Assembly (NCBI GenBank): GCA_020634155.1
Contig: JACKCI010000002.1
Span: forward strand, 1,640,917 to 1,704,916
Direction of reading: 5' to 3'
DNA from: Anaerolineales bacterium
GTDB taxonomy: Bacteria > Chloroflexota > Anaerolineae > Aggregatilineales > J027
DNA length: 64,000 bases
The notes under the pieces are model-generated. The model was not told where the DNA came from, did no database searches, and was given only the letters and a program-made list of their open reading frames with translations. Both the position numbers and the translations under genes were made by a program. Positions 8,031-17,026 of the stretch are shown piece by piece. Each line of letters opens with the position of its first letter. Position 1 is the first letter of the stretch.

Positions 8031-8648
8031 ATGTTACGATCACCTATACTCAATTGGATTATACCGTGTGGATTGTTGATTCTCATTGCCTTTTTGGTCT
8101 CGCAATCCCCTGCCGAGCGCACTTTGGGCGACAACATCCGCTATGTGTATGTGCATGTCACGATTATTTGGGCGGGTGTGTTGGGGCTGACGTTGGCGGG
8201 TCTGCTGAGTATTGTGGTGATTGCTACTGAGCGAGCGCGATTGCAGGTCTGGATTGAGCATCTGCAATGGGTATCCTTTGCCTTTTTTGTGGTTGGCTTT
8301 ACCCTCAGTCTCTTAGCCGCCAAGATTATTTGGGGGTCGATTTCGTTGGGCGAACCCCGTGCGCTAGGGGCGCTGTCGGTGATTGGCATTACCCTCATCC
8401 TCTTCTATTTTCGGGATAGCATCGATTCGATTCAGATTAAGGGCATGATTGGCTTGGCCTTAATGGTTGTATTGCATGCAGCGATGCGGGTGCCGATGGT
8501 CTTGCATCCCGCTAACCCCATCATGAGTTCATCATCTCGCAAGATTCAGACAACCTTTTTGGTGTTGTTCGTGTTGTTCACCTTGCTGGAGGCATGGATG
8601 CTTTTGATGGTGACCCGCCAAGACCAACGGCTCAAAGCAACCGCCTAA
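8031..8648 (+). CDS. CcmC/CcsA-like integral membrane protein
   Basis: 205 residues with about six membrane helices. The segment RYVYVHVTIIWAG resembles the YVHVP(S/A)AW motif of CcmC, and WGSISLGEPR lies where CcmC/CcsA proteins have the tryptophan-rich haem-binding WWxxD stretch; a histidine follows at LHAAMRVP. CcmC delivers haem for cytochrome c maturation on the outer membrane face. The Trp-rich motif is weak here and no other ccm gene is next to it, so the role is a family-level guess only. Confidence 0.55.
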   Translation: MLRSPILNWIIPCGLLILIAFLVSQSPAERTLGDNIRYVYVHVTIIWAGVLGLTLAGLLSIVVIATERARLQVWIEHLQWVSFAFFVVGFTLSLLAAKIIWGSISLGEPRALGALSVIGITLILFYFRDSIDSIQIKGMIGLALMVVLHAAMRVPMVLHPANPIMSSSSRKIQTTFLVLFVLFTLLEAWMLLMVTRQDQRLKATA

Positions 8649-8735
8649 GCATCCCGACTTTCTCGTTCTGGCGACAACCGCGTATACTGTAAAAACGTAT
8701 TGTATCCAAATGGAGGACAGTGACCACAGCCGCTT

Positions 8736-9218
8736 ATGATGGTCTACCAGAAACCAACTGACCTAATTTTAGGGATATTGCCCCATGACCCTCCGTTGAA
8801 TTTAACCATCCTCCAAGCACAGCAGGTCGTAGTTGGGGCGCTGACCTTCACCTTTGAGATTATCGGTGAGAGCCATCGGGTGCGAATTGAACTGCGCCAA
8901 CAACTGGTTATGCAGGAGATTTTAGCTTGCGTTTCACTCAATGCGGCGGATTGCTGGCATTATCAACCCTTCGGGCTGCTACAAAATCATAGCTTTGCCC
9001 GCCAACGTTACCAAGTGTCGGTATACTTTTCGACTACACCTATTCACTTAGTCACTCCCCAATTGGAGGTGCAATTCCCGATGGTGGGCGGGCAAATTCC
9101 AGTTACACAGATGCGCTGGCGACAACAGCATGACCACATCCGCTGGTCAACACTGCATGTTTATCCCAGTCCGTATCAATCCACCTATGTATATTCCACC
9201 TCTGTTTTTCAGGTATAG
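8736..9218 (+). CDS. DUF2617-like protein
   Basis: 160 residues, without signal or membrane segments. Two features recall the DUF2617 family: an early FTFEIIGESHRVRIEL strand pair and a C-terminal WSTLHVYPSPYQ. From memory, DUF2617 genes occur with DUF350, DUF4178 and spermidine-synthase-like genes, which is what follows here. An in-frame stop at 8721 fixes the start at 8736 or 8739. The nearest GGAGG (8712-8716) is unusually far from it, and TATACT at 8683-8688 may be the promoter -10. Function unknown; probably part of a polyamine-related modification system. Confidence 0.6.
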   Translation: MMVYQKPTDLILGILPHDPPLNLTILQAQQVVVGALTFTFEIIGESHRVRIELRQQLVMQEILACVSLNAADCWHYQPFGLLQNHSFARQRYQVSVYFSTTPIHLVTPQLEVQFPMVGGQIPVTQMRWRQQHDHIRWSTLHVYPSPYQSTYVYSTSVFQV

Positions 9219-9236
9219 GAAAGGAGCAAGACCACC

Positions 9237-9689
9237 ATGCTAGAAACCGTTCTCAATTCATTGATTTGGGCCACTGCCGCCACCTTGATTTCCCAAGGCT
9301 TAGGAGTAGCCATCATGTGGTGGCTGGGGTTGAAGCCGAACAAGCTGGCGCATGAAATTGAAGATGTCCAAAATGCTGCGGTAGGTGGGGCTTTCTTTAT
9401 TATTTCATTGATTGCCGCCACCTTTATTGGGGTGATGTCGGCGGCCCCTGCTCCAGCCGATAGCTTGCTCGAATCGTGGCTGTGGATTATCGGTGGGGTA
9501 GCGTTGGCAACCCTCTATACTCTCATCGGCTTTGCCATTGCTTATCGCTTGATGGGTCGTATTGAGGGTGAGAGCATGTATAGCTATATTCGGCGCGAGA
9601 TTATTGATGAGCAGAACGCGGCCTTAGCCTTCTTTTTGGGTGGGTTAGCAACCGCATCCTTTATCTCAGTGGCGGCCCAAGTCATCTAA
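9237..9689 (+). CDS. DUF350 (UPF0719-type) membrane protein
   Basis: 150 residues with four predicted membrane helices in two similar halves; each half begins with an amphipathic start and ends near a conserved E(I/..)xxxNxA pattern (HEIEDVQNAAVGG and REIIDEQNAALAF). This internal duplication is characteristic of DUF350. AAGGAG lies before ATG 9237. Its stop interlocks (CTAA) with the stop of the convergent membrane spermidine-synthase-like gene, a partner with which DUF350 genes commonly travel. Molecular role unknown; a channel or carrier-like role is often supposed. Confidence 0.8.
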   Translation: MLETVLNSLIWATAATLISQGLGVAIMWWLGLKPNKLAHEIEDVQNAAVGGAFFIISLIAATFIGVMSAAPAPADSLLESWLWIIGGVALATLYTLIGFAIAYRLMGRIEGESMYSYIRREIIDEQNAALAFFLGGLATASFISVAAQVI

Positions 9690-11215
9690 TCCCAATAGCG
9701 CCAGCCCTTGAGGTAGTATTGCACCAAAATCGGAATATCAAGGGTGTTGACATCAGCCTCAATCTTGTCCGTATCAGGGTCAAAGGTTTGGGCATTGGCT
9801 AGTACACTGGGCGTTAAGTAACGCAGGTCAAGCCCGTCGGGGATGGATAGCTCACTAATCGGCGTCTGGGAGCCAATCACAAAGCCCCATTCCCCAAAAG
9901 AAGGGACATACGTCCGCAGTGGCAGGGTGTGATAGCCAGCAGCGGCGATGGTGTTCTCAATGCACCAGAAGGCTTGGCGGGCGAAATACGGCGAGGTGGC
10001 TTGGGTTATAAACACGCCATCAGGGGTGAGGCGTTGCTTCAATAGTCGATAGAACTGCTCACTGTAGAGCTTGCTAAGGCTCTCGTTATTGGGGTCGGGC
10101 AGGTCGATAATGACTACCGAATAAAGACCATCCCCGTTTTGGATAAAGTCGTAGGCATCGCGGTTGATGACTTGTACTCGCGGGTTATGCAAGGAGTCTT
10201 CATTGACCTCGCGCAAGAGGGGGTAATCACGAGCGAGATCGGTCATGGCGGAGTCAAGGTCTACAATGATGATTTGCTCGACATTGGGATATTGCAGCAA
10301 CTCACGTGCTACTAGGCCATCGCCCCCGCCCAGCACCAAAACTGCTTCATGGGAACGGGTAAGGCTCATCACCGGATGCACCAGCATTTCATGGTAACGG
10401 TACTCGTCAATGGTGCTGAATTGCAGATTGCCGTCCAGAAAGAGGCGGATGTCGTCCCCATTGCGGGTCATGACAATGCGCTGATAGCGGCTTTGTTCGC
10501 GGTAGATGATGCGGTCTTCGTACAGTTGCTGTTCCAGAAATTCGACAATGCCGCCCGAATTGACCAAGCCTACAAACATCGCTAGTGTGAAGAAGCCGAT
10601 AACCCCCCATAAGCGGCTGGGGCGATGTAGGCGATTCTGAAAGCGGTAGAGGATAACCCCTGCCACCACAATATTGAACAAGCCCATCAGGAAGGCGGTT
10701 TGGGTCACGCCTAAAACAGGCAGCAGCAACAAGGGAAAGGCCAAGGCTGCCACCAGTGAACCGAGATAGTCAATCGAGAGGACATCGGCAAGGGCATGGC
10801 TGAGATGGGTGCGATCGGCGACGATGCGCGTGAGCAACGGAATCTCTAAGCCGATGCAGGCCCCGATAATCAATATGAGGACAATCATCACGGTATAGTA
10901 ATAGATGGCTGTGGCAGCAAATACGGCATAGAGGATAGTCGCCGAGAAGCCGCCAAAGATACCAATGGTAATCTCAATGAGGATGAACCATTGCACCTCG
11001 TTGTGATGAATGCGGCGCGAGATGAGCGCCCCAATCCCCATCGAGAACAAGAAAAAGCCAATCGAGAACGAGAATTGGGTAACGCTGTTGCCAAGTAGGT
11101 AGCTGGATAGGGTGCCGATGATGAGTTCGTAGGTCAGCGCACAAATGGCAATAATCAACACTGAGACGAGCAGCGTGGCCCGCTCTTGGGTGGTAATGGG
11201 GTGGTCGTGGATCAC
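9686..11215 (-). CDS. Membrane-embedded spermidine synthase-like protein
   Basis: 509 residues. Residues 1-220 form about seven membrane helices; residues 235-470 are a polyamine aminopropyltransferase-type domain with DGNLQFSTIDEYRYHE (261-276), the glycine loop LGGGDG (295-300), the acidic IIVDLDSAM and the active-site-like IIDLPDPNNE. Soluble SpeE transfers aminopropyl from decarboxylated SAM to putrescine; here the domain is fused to a membrane module, so it may act on a membrane-associated acceptor or be a fused transporter-enzyme. It is the last gene of a leftward operon after a 57-residue peptide and two DUF4178 genes. Confidence 0.85.
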   Translation of the reverse strand: MIHDHPITTQERATLLVSVLIIAICALTYELIIGTLSSYLLGNSVTQFSFSIGFFLFSMGIGALISRRIHHNEVQWFILIEITIGIFGGFSATILYAVFAATAIYYYTVMIVLILIIGACIGLEIPLLTRIVADRTHLSHALADVLSIDYLGSLVAALAFPLLLLPVLGVTQTAFLMGLFNIVVAGVILYRFQNRLHRPSRLWGVIGFFTLAMFVGLVNSGGIVEFLEQQLYEDRIIYREQSRYQRIVMTRNGDDIRLFLDGNLQFSTIDEYRYHEMLVHPVMSLTRSHEAVLVLGGGDGLVARELLQYPNVEQIIIVDLDSAMTDLARDYPLLREVNEDSLHNPRVQVINRDAYDFIQNGDGLYSVVIIDLPDPNNESLSKLYSEQFYRLLKQRLTPDGVFITQATSPYFARQAFWCIENTIAAAGYHTLPLRTYVPSFGEWGFVIGSQTPISELSIPDGLDLRYLTPSVLANAQTFDPDTDKIEADVNTLDIPILVQYYLKGWRYWD

Positions 11216-11224
11216 AGGCTTGGG

Positions 11225-11398
11225 TTACTTGCCGCTGCTGGGGCCGCCACCATAGAACGAAATCCCACCGAGGCTACCTTGGCGCACGGATGGCCCTGCG
11301 TGGGTCACGCCAATTCCGCGATAGCCTAGATAAAAGCTACCCAATAGCCCACTCACAAGTAGTAATAAAACCACCACTAAAACAACTGCACGCATCAT
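11225..11398 (-). CDS. 57-residue single-pass membrane peptide
   Basis: ATG 11398 to TAA 11225. It starts MMRAVVLVVVLLLLVSGLLG, a signal-anchor helix, followed by a short Tyr/Gly-rich tail ending ISFYGGGPSSGK. It lies 9 bases from the spermidine-synthase-like gene and 12 bases from the DUF4178 gene, in the same direction. Related clusters in other phyla carry a small membrane or lipoprotein (DUF4247) in this place; the Gly-rich tail may be a minimal relative, but this is a guess. No homology is claimed. Confidence 0.6.
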   Translation of the reverse strand: MMRAVVLVVVLLLLVSGLLGSFYLGYRGIGVTHAGPSVRQGSLGGISFYGGGPSSGK

Positions 11399-11410
11399 GA
11401 TTACACTCTC

Positions 11411-12658
11411 CTAATCATCAAAGATGGCGCTCAAAAGATCACCCGCTTGTCTAGGATGAGCCATTGCCATCAATACTAAGCCGATAACGGCATTTAGGCC
11501 GCCATAGATTAAAAACCAGATGGTCTCAACATAATTGCGATAGACTTCAATAGTGACCTTCACACTGCCAACACTGGCAGATTTCTCACCGAGTGCCACT
11601 TCAATTTGGTGGACGCCTTTGGTGGTCGGTACAAATTTGCCGCCGCCTGAATAATCCTTCTCTGACCAAGGCCCATCCGAGTCAGAGCCTGTTTCATACC
11701 AAAATTCATTGGTGAAAATGTCGGTATCGGTGTCAGTGGGGTCTGTCACCGAGACATCGACTTCGGCATAGGTGTTGACCGGAATGCTGCCTTCGAGCTT
11801 GGTGCTGATGCGGACAGGGCGATTGACCGTCTGCAAGTCTAGCGGAATCACCACCGCAGGCGTGGCACTATCAAGGGTGACGGTCTGCTTCAACATGGAG
11901 TCGCCCGAACTCCAGAAGGCTGCTGCGAGAATCAAGGAAAAGACGGCAAAGGCCAGCGCGAACATGCCCGCGTAGGACATGATGAATTGACGGCCTTGGT
12001 TGGCTTTGGCCTTAGCTGCCCATTTCTTATCACCAAAGGCCTCAGCAACTTTATGCTCATCAAGGGGGACACCCTCATAAAGTTCAATCTCATCGGTAGC
12101 GACTTGCATACTGTAGTGCTTGCCACCTAGCGCGGCCTCGACCATGCGTAGCTGGTCACCTGCTTTGGCTTGCCATGTCAATTCACCTTCAGCCCCGCGA
12201 ATCTTGGCGGGGTAGCGTTCCCGCACAGCGGCCATGAGCTTATCGCCTACTGGAATAGCGCGGTCACTGAGGGGATTGAATTGGCCTTTAATGCGCGTTT
12301 TATGAAAAAGGACAAAGCCATCCTCTTTGTCATAGGAGAGCCAGAACATGCGTCCATCTTGAGCGCCGAGCAGCCACTCTGTCCAGCGCCAACGGTCTTC
12401 GGAGTCCCAGCCTTCGTATTCAACACGGCCTAGGACGATACACTTGACCTCACTAAATATGCCGATTTGACCAACCTTGACAGGTTTGGCGGGTAGGCCA
12501 ATATCGAGCTTGCCGCCTTGGGTTAAGACGCTGGGTTCACCCATCCCCACCGCTATATAGCTATGACACGATTTACAGACGATGGTTTGGGAAGTCGGGT
12601 TATATTGGGAGAGACTACTGCCACAATTCGGGCATTGGAGTTGCTTTACCGACGCCAT
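11411..12658 (-). CDS. DUF4178 protein with zinc ribbon and membrane helices
   Basis: 415 residues. A treble-clef-like zinc ribbon comes first (C9-x2-C12 and C28-x2-C31). A DUF4178 beta domain follows, with WTEWLLGAQDGRMFWLSYD, the Trp/Glu-rich core of that family. A membrane helix lies near 235-253, then an extracytoplasmic beta domain and a last helix near 385-405. Function is unknown; DUF4178 genes recur with DUF350 and spermidine-synthase-like genes. It follows a shorter paralogue by 9 bases, so the two probably arose by duplication, the longer one gaining the membrane part. Confidence 0.8.
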   Translation of the reverse strand: MASVKQLQCPNCGSSLSQYNPTSQTIVCKSCHSYIAVGMGEPSVLTQGGKLDIGLPAKPVKVGQIGIFSEVKCIVLGRVEYEGWDSEDRWRWTEWLLGAQDGRMFWLSYDKEDGFVLFHKTRIKGQFNPLSDRAIPVGDKLMAAVRERYPAKIRGAEGELTWQAKAGDQLRMVEAALGGKHYSMQVATDEIELYEGVPLDEHKVAEAFGDKKWAAKAKANQGRQFIMSYAGMFALAFAVFSLILAAAFWSSGDSMLKQTVTLDSATPAVVIPLDLQTVNRPVRISTKLEGSIPVNTYAEVDVSVTDPTDTDTDIFTNEFWYETGSDSDGPWSEKDYSGGGKFVPTTKGVHQIEVALGEKSASVGSVKVTIEVYRNYVETIWFLIYGGLNAVIGLVLMAMAHPRQAGDLLSAIFDD

Positions 12659-12667
12659 AGCATCCCC

Positions 12668-13279
12668 CTATGACAGCACAAAATCGTTAAATTCGAGTTC
12701 TTCACCGATAGAGAGTTCGAGTTCGTCTTCCCAATAATTGATGCTGGCGGTGTTGTTATCAGCAGCACCCGTTACATAGCCAAAGGTACCTGTAATGGGG
12801 AAGACCGACGAGAATTGCCCTTCGCTACCAGCGACTTGAGCGGTACGTTTCTCAGTCACAAACACAGGCTTATTGTTGACTTGGATGGTAGCGCCGACCC
12901 GCACCTCATTGTAAGTAGGGATGGCGCTTTTGATGCGTTCACGTCGATAGAGTGTCCAGAGGCCCTCATCTTCTTCAAGCCAGTCGGGGGGTGCGCCATC
13001 ATCCCATGCAATCTGCCATTCTTCCCAAAAGCCCGCATCGTAGCGGTAGCGGATACGGCCTAGTACGCTGAAGCCCCGTCCCTTAATTTTACCCGTCATG
13101 CCCACATTTAGGCGCGAGGGATAATCGGTCAGGGTGGCAGATTTACCAGTGGGGTCAAGCCCTTCGGAGCCACGCACAATATAGCTGGAGCCGCAGTATT
13201 GGCAGGTCACGGCGCGGATAAATTGATTTTCGATGGTGAGTGGTGCGCCACAACTGGTACAGTTCATCGTTTGCATCAA
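12668..13279 (-). CDS. DUF4178 protein with N-terminal zinc ribbon
   Basis: 203 residues, soluble. Zinc ribbon C7-x2-C10 and C26-x2-C29 (TCQYCGSSY), then the DUF4178 core with LGRIRYRYDAGFWEEWQIAWDD. Both DUF4178 paralogues in this operon keep the ribbon, suggesting they bind a shared partner or nucleic acid/peptide. No catalytic residues are evident. It lies between the sortase gene and the membrane DUF4178 gene with gaps of 9-12 bases. Confidence 0.8.
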   Translation of the reverse strand: MMQTMNCTSCGAPLTIENQFIRAVTCQYCGSSYIVRGSEGLDPTGKSATLTDYPSRLNVGMTGKIKGRGFSVLGRIRYRYDAGFWEEWQIAWDDGAPPDWLEEDEGLWTLYRRERIKSAIPTYNEVRVGATIQVNNKPVFVTEKRTAQVAGSEGQFSSVFPITGTFGYVTGAADNNTASINYWEDELELSIGEELEFNDFVLS

Positions 13280-13291
13280 TACATCCCCTTA

Positions 13292-14314
13292 TTATTCAAC
13301 AAGTTCGGCAAAAACCACGAAGCGCTGGGTATCGACTTGATACGGGTAGCAAGTAATCAGCGTCAACTGAGCGCCGTTATTGGGGTCCATCACCTCAATT
13401 TGGTCGGGCTCAACAATTTGGGTATTGGTTACCCGATAGGTATGCACACCCGTTGCTGTGCCAATCTCGACCGTGTCCCCTTTTTCAAGCAGATGCAGGT
13501 TTCTAAAGATTTCGCCGTAAATATCATTATGCCCCAACAATACCACGTTTTGGCGACCACCGGGGCGTGCGCCATTATTAAACCAGCCGATGCCTTCGCG
13601 CAGCATATCCCAACTGGTGCCGTTGACAATGCTCGATTGACGTATCCCCAATTCGGGGATGGTGACATAGAGGGGGTCGGTAGGTTGGCGGCTTTGGCTC
13701 GCAGGGCGATAGGAGACGGCTTGGCGCTCAATGGCAGGGCGGATGCTTTGCGGAATCTGTTGTTGCTCAAAGGCGCGGTCGAGTTCACTATAGTTAAAGG
13801 ACGATTGACCATTGGCATCAGGAGCAGTATGCCCACCCGGAATCACAAGGCTACCGGGGGTTAGGTCAGGTAGCGGGGTAGCCGTCATGCGCCCTTGCTC
13901 ACGGATAGCTTCGAGTTCGCGCTGGGTCTCGTTGGTATTGGTCTGGATGTCCTCTAGGCCGATGAAGGACTGATAGAGGATATAGACCAAGCCGAAAACT
14001 GCTGTAACCTCGACCACCAGCAACAGAATACTGGTATAGCCACGCCATACTTGAGGGTTGGAGTTATTATGGGAGCGTCCAAGGTCGTCCACAAACTGGA
14101 CACTATCGAAGTCAGCAGCCGATACCATCTCAGTTGATGAGGGACTTGATGGGGCGCTAGGTTGGGCAGGTGGGGTTGGCGGCACGGTTACAGCGCGGCT
14201 GGTGTCTTGGCCGCCGTGTCGAAAACGGGCCATGCGTTCCTCACGGCGTTTAATCGCCAGTACACGCTCTAGTTCAGCCACCGACAGTTCATCAACTGGA
14301 CGTTTATCCCGCAT
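13292..14314 (-). CDS. Sortase family transpeptidase (class D/E-like)
   Basis: 340 residues. The cytoplasmic N-terminus is charged, a single membrane helix lies near residues 88-110, and the sortase barrel fills the C-terminal half. Catalytic triad positions are visible: His in VVLLGHNDIYGE, Cys322 in TLITC, Arg331 in TQRFVVFAE. Sortases cleave a C-terminal sorting signal and join the protein to an amine acceptor on the cell surface. The FNNGARPGG segment and the NH2-terminal anchor suit class D/E-like enzymes. No obvious LPxTG-type substrate gene lies in the window. Placement with polyamine-type genes raises the possibility of an unusual amine acceptor, which is inference. Confidence 0.88.
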   Translation of the reverse strand: MRDKRPVDELSVAELERVLAIKRREERMARFRHGGQDTSRAVTVPPTPPAQPSAPSSPSSTEMVSAADFDSVQFVDDLGRSHNNSNPQVWRGYTSILLLVVEVTAVFGLVYILYQSFIGLEDIQTNTNETQRELEAIREQGRMTATPLPDLTPGSLVIPGGHTAPDANGQSSFNYSELDRAFEQQQIPQSIRPAIERQAVSYRPASQSRQPTDPLYVTIPELGIRQSSIVNGTSWDMLREGIGWFNNGARPGGRQNVVLLGHNDIYGEIFRNLHLLEKGDTVEIGTATGVHTYRVTNTQIVEPDQIEVMDPNNGAQLTLITCYPYQVDTQRFVVFAELVE

Positions 14315-14319
14315 CGGAT

Positions 14320-15123
14320 TTAATTCCCTTTTGCCTGTGCCACCGCAAAGACCTCGCGCTCAAAGAACCAGCGCATGGGCGGCACCCGAAACAACACCCA
14401 GCGCAAAGCGGCCAAGACAACCACCTCTTGGCGGTGTTGTGGTGGGCTATCGAGCCAGACTTTACCCTTGAAGCCTGCTTTATCAAGCGCTTGTTGCAGG
14501 CTCCACCATGACTGTTCGTTGACATGCACATCTTGATTGTGGTCAACTAAAAAGGCGCGGGGATTCTTAGGATACTTAGCCCCTTGCCCCATCATGCGGC
14601 GGACGAAGCGCACAATCGGATAGGCATAACGGTCATACCAGATATTGGGGGCGGTGTGGATGATAAAGCTCCCATTGGGCTTCAGTACACGCCGTACCTC
14701 TAACATGGCTTGATGCAATTCCCACGGGTGCAGGTGTTCGACCACATCAAACATCAAAACTCGGTCAAAATAGCTATCTGGAAAAGGCAGATGCTTGGCG
14801 TCGGCTTGGGCCACCCCAATACGGTGTAACTCATCGGGAGTCGCTTGACTGAGGAGATTTTGGGTAATTTCAAGGGCCGCTGGGGCATAGTCGATACCGA
14901 GAACCTCAGCACCAAGTCGCGCACAATGCAGCAAGATCTCACCACGTCCGCAGCCGACATCTAAAACGCGCATGCCCGTCTCGACTGACGCCAATGCAAA
15001 AGCCGCTTTAAGCCGCCGCGAAAGTTGTTGACCTTCGGTGGATAGAAATTCGTCGTATCCTTCGCAAGCGGTTTCAAAATATTCTTTGGTATACAGTTCG
15101 GGTGCAACTGGCTTTTGCCTCAC
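14320..15123 (-). CDS. Class I SAM-dependent methyltransferase
   Basis: 267 residues with the Rossmann methyltransferase core: motif I VLDVGCGRGEILLHCA, motif II VLGIDYAP, and motif IV FDVVEHLHPWELHQAM. The C-terminal part is rich in basic and aromatic residues (RWVLFRVPPMRW) and may touch the membrane. The substrate is unknown. It lies 5 bases before the sortase gene and 33 bases after the ABC exporter, so it probably belongs to the same transcript. Confidence 0.85.
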   Translation of the reverse strand: MRQKPVAPELYTKEYFETACEGYDEFLSTEGQQLSRRLKAAFALASVETGMRVLDVGCGRGEILLHCARLGAEVLGIDYAPAALEITQNLLSQATPDELHRIGVAQADAKHLPFPDSYFDRVLMFDVVEHLHPWELHQAMLEVRRVLKPNGSFIIHTAPNIWYDRYAYPIVRFVRRMMGQGAKYPKNPRAFLVDHNQDVHVNEQSWWSLQQALDKAGFKGKVWLDSPPQHRQEVVVLAALRWVLFRVPPMRWFFEREVFAVAQAKGN

Positions 15124-15156
15124 ACGGCCTCCTTCAATTACCGATTATATAGCGGG

Positions 15157-17022
15157 TTAGGCTGGCTCCGCTAATGATTCCTCTTGGCGGAACTGGCTCA
15201 TATACAAGTCATAATAAGCGCCCTTGCGTTGGAGTAGCTCGGTATGAGTACCGATTTCGACAATCTGCCCCGCCTGCAAAACGACGACTTGGTCGGCATT
15301 GCGGATGGTACTCAAACGGTGGGCTATCACCACGCTGGTGCGGTCTTTCATTAAATCATCCAAGGCCTTTTGAATCAGGCGCTCGGTGCGGGTATCGACA
15401 TTGCTGGTGGCTTCATCCAAAATCAGGATGCGCGGATTGCTGAGAGCGGCGCGTGCAATCGCCACCAATTGACGCTGCCCAAGGCTGAGGCCGACCCCGC
15501 GCTCACCTAAGATGGTCTCATAGCCATCGCTCAAGTTTTCGATGAACTCATCGGCACGCGCCAGCTTCGCCGCAGCCTTGACCTGCTCCTCAGTCGCTTC
15601 TAGGTTGCCGTAGCGGATATTGTTGGCAATGGTATCTGACCAGAGGAAGTTATCTTGTAGCACCGTTCCGATTTGGCGACGGAGGCTGGCTTGGGTCACC
15701 TGACGGACATCATGCCCGTCGATTTTGACCGCGCCATCGGTGACATCATAGAAGCGCCCGATGAGGTTAATGATGCTGGTCTTGCCAGCACCCGTCGGCC
15801 CCACAATAGCAATGGTCTGCCCCGCTTCAATGGTCAAGTTAACGCCTTTGAGGACAGGCTCGGTGGGGTTATAGGCAAAGTGGACATCTTGAAACTCGAC
15901 CTTGCCCGTGATGGTCGGCAGTTCAAGCGCGTTCTCAGCATCGAGTAGATCAGAGGGTTCGTCTAACAGCTTGAACATGCGCTCGGCACCTGCAACGGCA
16001 GATTGGATTTGCGCCCAAAGCTGCCCAATGATGCGGACGGGTTCATAAAGGCGTTGCATGTAAACCAAAAAGGCGATAATGACTCCCACCGTGACGGGGT
16101 AGCCCATGACCTCTGTACCGCGAATGGCCCAAATCGCACCCACCCCAATAATGACGGCCTGTCCGATGGTGCTTAAGAGGTTCAAGATCGGTTGCAAGGC
16201 ACTGGTAATGGTCATGGCGCGGATATTGGCGTCACGATTGGCGGCGTTACGGGTGCGGAAGCGCTCGATATTTTCGGACTCGCGGCTGAAGGCTTGGGCC
16301 TCACGCACACCGGAGATGCTCTCCTGCAAGTCGGCATTGACCTCGCCCATCTCGACGCGGGTCTTGCGGAAGGCTTGGCGGGCAAGGCGGGCAAAGAGAA
16401 AGGTCGCAATCAGCATCAGAGGGACAACACTGGTTGAAAGGAGGGCCAAAGGGGGGTGAATCAAGAACATGACCACAAGGCTACCCACCAGAATCAGCAA
16501 TTGCGTACCGACCCGCGCCAGTGAGAAATTGACAGCGGTGGCGATTTGGTCGGCGTCATTGGTGAGGCGGCTCATGACATCACCTGCCGGATTGCGGTCA
16601 TAATAGCGCAGGCTCAGGCGGTGGATTTGGTCAAAGATGTCATTGCGGAGGGTGGTCAGGACATTTTGCCCGGCGTAGGCCATCAGATAAAAGAGATAGC
16701 CGTTACCCGCCGCACTAATGATATTGAGGACTAGCAACAACACCATCATAAAGCCCAGCGCGGTCAAGTTTGCATCGGTGGAGTTGCCTGTTAATGAGCA
16801 TTGTGTCTCGGCGTTGCTGAGGGCGGGTGCCACAAAACAGTCAATGGATTGCCCTATCAGAAAAGGTGTTATCAATTGGAGAGCGGTGGTCACGATAATC
16901 AGGGCCAGCACATACCACAAGGTGCGGCGATATGGCCCGAAATAGCTGATGAGGCGTTGGAGGGTGGCCCGTGGCGAACTGGCCTTGAGAAATTCCCGTT
17001 CCATCAAATCACGACGCATCAT
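15157..17022 (-). CDS. ABC exporter half-transporter (catalytically intact ATPase)
   Basis: 621 residues: a six-helix type IV exporter membrane domain (about 35-330) and an ATPase domain with Walker A GPTGAGKTS, signature LSLGQ and Walker B LILDEATSNVD with the catalytic Glu. Its partner gene upstream has the opposite features (canonical LSGGQ but Asp for Glu), so the two should form a heterodimer with one degenerate ATP site, as in BmrCD or TM287/288. Such pumps export drugs, lipids or peptides. It starts four bases after the partner's stop. Confidence 0.93.
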   Translation of the reverse strand: MMRRDLMEREFLKASSPRATLQRLISYFGPYRRTLWYVLALIIVTTALQLITPFLIGQSIDCFVAPALSNAETQCSLTGNSTDANLTALGFMMVLLLVLNIISAAGNGYLFYLMAYAGQNVLTTLRNDIFDQIHRLSLRYYDRNPAGDVMSRLTNDADQIATAVNFSLARVGTQLLILVGSLVVMFLIHPPLALLSTSVVPLMLIATFLFARLARQAFRKTRVEMGEVNADLQESISGVREAQAFSRESENIERFRTRNAANRDANIRAMTITSALQPILNLLSTIGQAVIIGVGAIWAIRGTEVMGYPVTVGVIIAFLVYMQRLYEPVRIIGQLWAQIQSAVAGAERMFKLLDEPSDLLDAENALELPTITGKVEFQDVHFAYNPTEPVLKGVNLTIEAGQTIAIVGPTGAGKTSIINLIGRFYDVTDGAVKIDGHDVRQVTQASLRRQIGTVLQDNFLWSDTIANNIRYGNLEATEEQVKAAAKLARADEFIENLSDGYETILGERGVGLSLGQRQLVAIARAALSNPRILILDEATSNVDTRTERLIQKALDDLMKDRTSVVIAHRLSTIRNADQVVVLQAGQIVEIGTHTELLQRKGAYYDLYMSQFRQEESLAEPA

Positions 17023-17026
17023 AAGG

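Noticed and set aside
8720..8761. A 13-codon GTG-started leader peptide before the DUF2617-like gene
   Set aside because: GGAGG is only three bases from the GTG, too close for efficient initiation, and the peptide has no regulatory codon pattern.
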